Source of the DNA: Crenotrichaceae bacterium | Lineage (GTDB): Bacteria > Pseudomonadota > Gammaproteobacteria > Methylococcales > DRLZ01 | Length of the DNA: 11,635 bases | Assembly: GCA_011322755.1 (NCBI GenBank) | Contig: DRLZ01000191.1 | Span: forward strand, 1-11,635 | Direction: 5' to 3' | Part shown: in pieces, positions 7,905-11,635 of the stretch | Numbering within the stretch: the stretch's first letter is position 1 | Layout: each line of letters opens with the position of its first letter | Position numbers and translations under genes: made by a program | Notes under the pieces: generated by a model | The model's input: the letters and a program-made list of their open reading frames with translations, nothing else | Database searches by the model: none | What the model was told of the DNA's origin: nothing

Positions 7905-8105
7905 TCGTTAAGCATCGATCGCGACTCCACGCACCAATATCAAGTCGGTACAGTTCAGAAAAAGCATATACAGATCTACTTTGCTATGAAATGTAGTTTA
8001 CCAGCAATCATATTCATTTCTTGTCATAAAAAACATTTTTCAAGGCTGTATCACAGTTTCTCGTTGAATTGTTAGTCTATCGTTGTGAGTTGCTAATGTT
8101 TCAAA

Positions 8106-8135
8106 TGGACACTTAATCATTGTATGCCGTACAAT
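8106..8135 (+). promoter_or_regulatory. Candidate sigma-70 promoter upstream of carAB
   Basis: TGGACA (8106-8111, five of six to TTGACA) and TACAAT (8130-8135, five of six to TATAAT) are 18 bp apart. It is the best promoter match I found in the region. Transcription would begin near 8142, only ~35 bp before the terminator stem at 8177 and ~247 bp before the carA start codon. No stronger match lies between the terminator and carA, so this is the likely carAB promoter, or the promoter of a short RNA. Confidence 0.5.
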
Positions 8136-8176
8136 TAACCTTAGAACAGGTTCTTGATTATTTGCAGATCTTTCAA

Positions 8177-8207
8177 CGGGGTGAATCCACAGATTCTTCC
8201 CGTTTTT
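8177..8207 (+). terminator. Intrinsic terminator in the carA leader
   Basis: Left arm 8177-8187 (CGGGGTGAATC), loop CACA 8188-8191, right arm 8192-8202 (GATTCTTCCCG), then five T at 8203-8207. Eleven paired positions include nine Watson-Crick pairs, one G-U and one T-T mismatch; GC pairs close the base. On the opposite strand the stem is not followed by a U-tract, so it acts on plus-strand transcription. No plus-strand gene lies upstream in this window's intergenic region, so it should serve as an attenuator for carAB or end a small RNA started near 8142. Confidence 0.65.
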
Positions 8208-8295
8208 AATACGCTGGATCCTGCATGTCTGCAAGTGACTCACCGGTTTGTGGAATCTATTCCTCCTAAATCTACGTCTATATTGATCTCAGGAA

Positions 8296-8311
8296 CAGAG
8301 CGCGTGCTCTG
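8296..8311 (+). other. Perfect 6-bp hairpin in the carA leader
   Basis: CAGAGC (8296-8301) pairs perfectly with GCTCTG (8306-8311) around a GCGT loop. It lies between the terminator and the carA ribosome binding site and is not followed by a U-tract. It may stabilise the leader, form part of an alternative fold, or be a dyad binding site. It is short, so chance is not excluded. Confidence 0.35.
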
Positions 8312-8378
8312 AATCAGAATAGTGAGTTTAGACAGCGTTGTAACAAGTTGTGACACAAACCGGGATAACAAATCATAC

Positions 8379-8382
8379 GGAG
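8379..8382 (+). promoter_or_regulatory. Ribosome binding site that fixes a TTG start for carA
   Basis: GGAG at 8379-8382 is six bases before TTG at 8389. The upstream in-frame GTG at 8350 has no such site. Starting at TTG gives an N-terminus, M-HNSALLILEDG, in register with E. coli CarA MIKSALLVLEDG. Confidence 0.85.
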
Positions 8383-8388
8383 ATAATT

Positions 8389-9528
8389 TTGCATAACTCT
8401 GCACTGCTTATACTTGAAGACGGCAGTCAATTCAACGGGATATCCATCGGTGTAGATGGTCAATCTGTTGGGGAAGTCGTTTTTAATACTGCGATCACCG
8501 GCTATCAGGAGATTCTCACTGATCCATCTTATGCGCGTCAGATTGTAACACTGACTTATCCGCATATCGGCAATACCGGAACAACACATGAGGATGAAGA
8601 ATCTGCACGCATTCATTCCAGTGGTCTGGTGATTCGTGACTTACCGATTTTAACAAGTAGCTGGCGCTCTGAATCCAGTCTGGAAACCTATTTGCTTCAG
8701 CACGATATTGTTGGTATTGCCGGTATTGATACACGTCGTCTGACCAGGCTACTGCGAGACAAAGGTGCTCAACGTGGCTGTATTATGGCTGGGAAATCTG
8801 TCAATGCCGGGGACGGACTGAAAGCAGCGCAAGAATTTCCAGGACTAAAAGGGATGGATTTGGCTCAACATGTGACGACTGAAAAAACCTACCAATGGAC
8901 TCAATCCACATGGCATCTGGAAACAGGTTATGCTGATTCTGCTGAAGCCAGACATCATGTCGTGGTGTTTGACTTTGGTGTGAAATGGAATATTTTGAGA
9001 CTACTGGTTAGCCGCCATTGCAAAGTCAGTGTTATTCCGGCAACAACCACTGCAGATGAGGTGATGGAGTTGAAACCGGATGGTGTGCTGTTATCGAATG
9101 GCCCGGGTGATCCCGAGCCATGTGATTATGCAATTGAAGCGATTCGTAGTCTGCTGGGGCAGCAATTGCCAATGTTCGGGATTTGTCTGGGGCATCAACT
9201 ACTCGCCCTCGCGGCTGACGCAAAAACAGTTAAAATGAAATTCGGTCATCACGGAGCGAACCATCCAGTACAGGATCTTGCCACAGAAAAAGTGATGATT
9301 ACCAGCCAGAACCACGGATTTGCGGTCGATGAGGACAGCTTGCCTGATCACTTGCAGCCAACACACCGTTCGCTATTTGATGGCTCACTGCAAGGCATAA
9401 AGCATCTTGAATCACCTGCTATTGGTTTTCAAGGACATCCAGAAGCAAGTCCTGGTCCGCAGGATATCGAAACACTGTTTGATCAATTTATCGAGATGAT
9501 GAGCAATCATCCACGCACTGCGAGTTAA
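8389..9528 (+). CDS. carA: Carbamoyl-phosphate synthase small (glutaminase) subunit
   Basis: Hydrolyses glutamine and passes ammonia through a tunnel to CarB, which makes carbamoyl phosphate for pyrimidine and arginine synthesis (cytoplasm). With the TTG start it has 379 residues against 382 in E. coli. N-terminal CPSase small-chain domain: GEVVFNTAITGYQEILTDPSY (28-48), TLTYPHIGNTG (55-65), IDTRRLTRLLRDKGAQ (113-128). Class I glutamine amidotransferase domain: SNGPGDP (236-242), nucleophile Cys266 in GICLGHQ, and His350 and Glu352 in GHPEASPGP, so the Cys-His-Glu triad is intact. One oddity: DFGVKWNILR (195-204) has Trp where E. coli has Arg (KRN). An in-frame GTG at 8350 would add 13 residues but lacks a ribosome binding site. 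Eight bases separate its stop from carB, so the two are co-transcribed. Confidence 0.97.
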   Translation: MHNSALLILEDGSQFNGISIGVDGQSVGEVVFNTAITGYQEILTDPSYARQIVTLTYPHIGNTGTTHEDEESARIHSSGLVIRDLPILTSSWRSESSLETYLLQHDIVGIAGIDTRRLTRLLRDKGAQRGCIMAGKSVNAGDGLKAAQEFPGLKGMDLAQHVTTEKTYQWTQSTWHLETGYADSAEARHHVVVFDFGVKWNILRLLVSRHCKVSVIPATTTADEVMELKPDGVLLSNGPGDPEPCDYAIEAIRSLLGQQLPMFGICLGHQLLALAADAKTVKMKFGHHGANHPVQDLATEKVMITSQNHGFAVDEDSLPDHLQPTHRSLFDGSLQGIKHLESPAIGFQGHPEASPGPQDIETLFDQFIEMMSNHPRTAS

Positions 9529-9536
9529 CTGCCACG

Positions 9537-11635
9537 ATGCCAAAACGAACCGATCTTAAATCGATACTACTACTGGGCGCAGGTCCGATTGTTATTGGTC
9601 AGGCTTGTGAATTTGATTATTCTGGAACACAGGCTTGCAAGGCCTTACAGGAAGAAGGCTACCGGGTTATTCTGGTCAATTCCAATCCTGCAACCATCAT
9701 GACCGATCCTGAGACTGCAGATACCATCTACATCGAACCGGTAGATTGGCAAACCGTGGCGAATATTATCGACAAGGAGCGTCCGGATGCTTTGTTACCA
9801 ACCATGGGAGGACAAACCGCGCTGAATTGTGCGCTTGATCTGGAACGCGAAGGAATTCTCAAAAAATATGATGTAGAAATGATCGGTGCTTCGCGTGAAG
9901 CAATCGACAAGGCCGAGGATCGACAGCTATTCCGGGATGCCATGACCAATCTGGGGCTGCAGACAGCGCGTTCAGCCATTGCCAACAATATGGAAGAGGC
10001 GATTGTAGCCGCAGAGAAAATCGGCTACCCGGTGATTATTCGACCTTCATTTACCATGGGCGGTAGTGGTGGCGGTATCGCATATAACCGCGAAGAGCTT
10101 TTCACTATTTGTGAGCGTGGGCTTGATCTTTCTCCGACCAGCGAACTATTGATTGAGGAATCAATACTCGGCTGGAAAGAATTTGAAATGGAAGTGGTGC
10201 GTGATTCTAAGGACAATTGCATCATCATCTGCTCAATTGAAAACCTCGATCCAATGGGTGTGCATACAGGCGATTCGATTACAGTTGCACCGGCTCAAAC
10301 GCTGACCGACAAAGAATACCAACTGATGCGTAATGCATCGATTGCAGTCTTGCGGGAAATTGGTGTCGACACAGGCGGTTCCAATGTGCAATTTGCGATC
10401 AACCCTGATGACGGGCGCATGATTATCATTGAAATGAATCCGCGTGTCTCGCGCTCCTCAGCACTGGCATCAAAAGCAACCGGCTTTCCAATTGCCAAAG
10501 TCGCAGCAAAACTGGCTGTAGGTTATACCCTGGATGAGCTCAGCAATGAAATCACCGGCGGTACAATCCCGGCATCGTTTGAACCATCAATTGATTATGT
10601 GGTTACCAAGGTTCCGCGTTTTGCATTCGAAAAATTCCCAAAGGCCAATGACCGGTTAACCACACAAATGAAATCGGTTGGTGAAGTGATGGCGATTGGC
10701 CGTAACTTTCAGGAATCGCTGCAAAAAGCATTGCGTGGCCTGGAAACCGGAATCGATGGACTCAATGAAACAACCGCATTTAACCAGGATGATGTAGAGG
10801 AAACCATCACTTATGAAATGCGCTTCCCGGGACCCGACAGACTCTGGTATGTCGCAGACGCGTTTCGTTATGGCATGACCTTGAATGAGGTTTTCACAAT
10901 CTGTCAAATCGACCCCTGGTTTTTAGCGCAAATCGAAGATCTGGTGCGTCACGAACAACGTTTGTCACGACAGTCAGTCGATGATTTGTCCGATGTTGAG
11001 TTACGACAGCTGAAACGCAAGGGCTTTTCTGATTCTCGACTGGCAACGCTGCTTAAAAGTGAAGAAGATACAATACGCGCCTTGCGCCACCATTACGGCA
11101 TTTATCCTGTCTACAAACGTATTGATTCCTGTGCAGCTGAATTTGCATCCAGCACAGCTTATTTGTACTCGACTTATGAAGAGGAATGCGAAGCTCAGCC
11201 AACCGATCGGGAAAAAATCATTATCCTTGGCGGTGGCCCTAACCGTATCGGCCAGGGTATCGAGTTTGATTACTGCTGTGTCCATGCATCGCTGGCAATG
11301 CGAGAAGCTGGTTATGAAAGCATCATGATCAATTGCAACCCGGAAACGGTTTCCACTGATTTTGACACTTCTGATCGATTGTATTTTGAACCACTCACTC
11401 TGGAAGATGTGCTGGAAATCATACGTGTCGAAAAACCCACCGGAGTCATTGTCCAATATGGCGGGCAGACACCTCTAAAATTGGCGCGTGCGCTTGAAGC
11501 AGAAGCTGTTCCGATTATTGGCACCAGCCCGGATGCAATTGATCTTGCCGAAGATCGAGAGCGATTCCAGCAGTTACTGCAACAACTGAATTTAAAACAA
11601 CCGCCAAACCGGACGGCACGCTCAACCGCTCAGGC
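9537..11635 (+). CDS. carB: Carbamoyl-phosphate synthase large subunit (C-terminus outside the window)
   Basis: Makes carbamoyl phosphate from bicarbonate, ammonia supplied by CarA, and two ATP. About 699 of an expected ~1070 residues are visible and the frame is open to the window edge. Start MPKRTDLKSILLLGAGPIVIG is nearly identical to E. coli CarB. Seen in order: NSNPATIMTDPE (48-59), MGGQTALN (90-97), ATP-grasp loop RPSFTMGGSGGGIAY (169-183), EMNPRVSRSSALASKATG (299-316), the oligomerisation region (~400-550, the most divergent part), then the second half with LGGGPNRIGQGIEFDY, NCNPETVSTD, QYGGQTPLKLA and GTSPDAIDLAEDRERF. The window ends at the entrance of the second ATP-grasp domain; the allosteric domain is not visible. 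ATG at 9537 has only a weak upstream GAG (12 bases away), so translation probably depends on coupling with carA. Confidence 0.98.
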   Translation, partial: MPKRTDLKSILLLGAGPIVIGQACEFDYSGTQACKALQEEGYRVILVNSNPATIMTDPETADTIYIEPVDWQTVANIIDKERPDALLPTMGGQTALNCALDLEREGILKKYDVEMIGASREAIDKAEDRQLFRDAMTNLGLQTARSAIANNMEEAIVAAEKIGYPVIIRPSFTMGGSGGGIAYNREELFTICERGLDLSPTSELLIEESILGWKEFEMEVVRDSKDNCIIICSIENLDPMGVHTGDSITVAPAQTLTDKEYQLMRNASIAVLREIGVDTGGSNVQFAINPDDGRMIIIEMNPRVSRSSALASKATGFPIAKVAAKLAVGYTLDELSNEITGGTIPASFEPSIDYVVTKVPRFAFEKFPKANDRLTTQMKSVGEVMAIGRNFQESLQKALRGLETGIDGLNETTAFNQDDVEETITYEMRFPGPDRLWYVADAFRYGMTLNEVFTICQIDPWFLAQIEDLVRHEQRLSRQSVDDLSDVELRQLKRKGFSDSRLATLLKSEEDTIRALRHHYGIYPVYKRIDSCAAEFASSTAYLYSTYEEECEAQPTDREKIIILGGGPNRIGQGIEFDYCCVHASLAMREAGYESIMINCNPETVSTDFDTSDRLYFEPLTLEDVLEIIRVEKPTGVIVQYGGQTPLKLARALEAEAVPIIGTSPDAIDLAEDRERFQQLLQQLNLKQPPNRTARSTAQ

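Larger units (their letters stand above)
7679..8388. other. Long intergenic region between the DUF1800 operon and carA
   Basis: About 700 bp without a gene I can support on either strand. It is AT-rich relative to its neighbours and has no tRNA-like cloverleaf. Contents noted separately: a minus-strand promoter candidate (7877-7904), a plus-strand promoter candidate (8106-8135), an intrinsic terminator (8177-8207), a perfect hairpin (8296-8311) and the carA ribosome binding site. A second, weaker plus-strand promoter (TTGATT 7767-7772, TATATT 7789-7794, 16 bp spacer) is possible. The 10-mer AATCAGAAAC occurs at 7805-7814 and 7847-7856, 42 bp apart. In many Gammaproteobacteria dapB lies directly upstream of carA; it does not here. 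Confidence 0.6.

Noticed and set aside
8183..8196. TGAAT...ATTC resembling an ArgR box near carA
   Set aside because: The half-site spacing is wrong for an ARG box, and the symmetry is fully explained by the terminator stem.
8040..8243. 67-codon minus-strand reading frame in the carA leader
   Set aside because: GTG start without a ribosome binding site, no recognisable features, and it overlaps the terminator and promoter elements.
8181..8312. 43-codon plus-strand frame starting at GTG inside the terminator stem, and a 14-codon ATG frame at 8225-8269
   Set aside because: Considered as leader peptides for attenuation, but both start inside or after the terminator, so they could not control it, and neither shows runs of regulatory codons.

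Overview
The window reads as chromosomal DNA of a Gammaproteobacterium of moderate GC content. The evidence is protein-level resemblance: CarA, CarB, GdhA and a SlyD-like FKBP all follow the gammaproteobacterial (E. coli-like) pattern over their visible length. The species cannot be named from the sequence. No rRNA, tRNA, insertion sequence, integrase, CRISPR array or phage gene is visible.

Layout, left to right. (1) 1-1178, minus: the N-terminal ~392 residues of 6-phosphogluconate dehydrogenase (gnd), cut by the window edge. (2) 1179-1477: a divergent intergenic region. (3) 1478-2836, plus: NADP-type glutamate dehydrogenase (gdhA). (4) 2837-3045: a spacer with a long imperfect dyad (2876-2925) and a candidate promoter. 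(5) 3046-3528, plus: a SlyD-like FKBP prolyl isomerase. (6) 3546-7678, minus: two exported proteins, a DUF1800 protein with an unusual repeat-bearing N-terminus followed 47 bp later by a DUF1501 protein with a twin-arginine-type leader. This pair converges on the FKBP gene with only 17 bp between stop codons. (7) 7679-8388: about 700 bp without a convincing gene, divergent between the DUF1800 operon and carA. It holds candidate promoters in both directions and an intrinsic terminator pointing towards carA. (8) 8389-9528, plus: carA, starting at TTG. (9) 9537-11635, plus: carB, cut by the window edge after ~699 residues.

Functionally, gnd (NADPH from the pentose phosphate pathway), gdhA (NADPH-dependent ammonium assimilation into glutamate) and carAB (carbamoyl phosphate from glutamine or ammonia, for pyrimidines and arginine) are central carbon and nitrogen metabolism. 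They are transcribed as separate units and look like ordinary housekeeping genes. The accessory part is the DUF1800-DUF1501 pair, two export-signal-bearing proteins of unknown function encoded together.

The best candidates for something undescribed are this pair, in particular the three ~95-residue repeats in front of the DUF1800 domain, and the carA leader. The leader has a good promoter followed about 35 bp after its predicted start by an intrinsic terminator, which suggests either attenuation of carAB or a small RNA.
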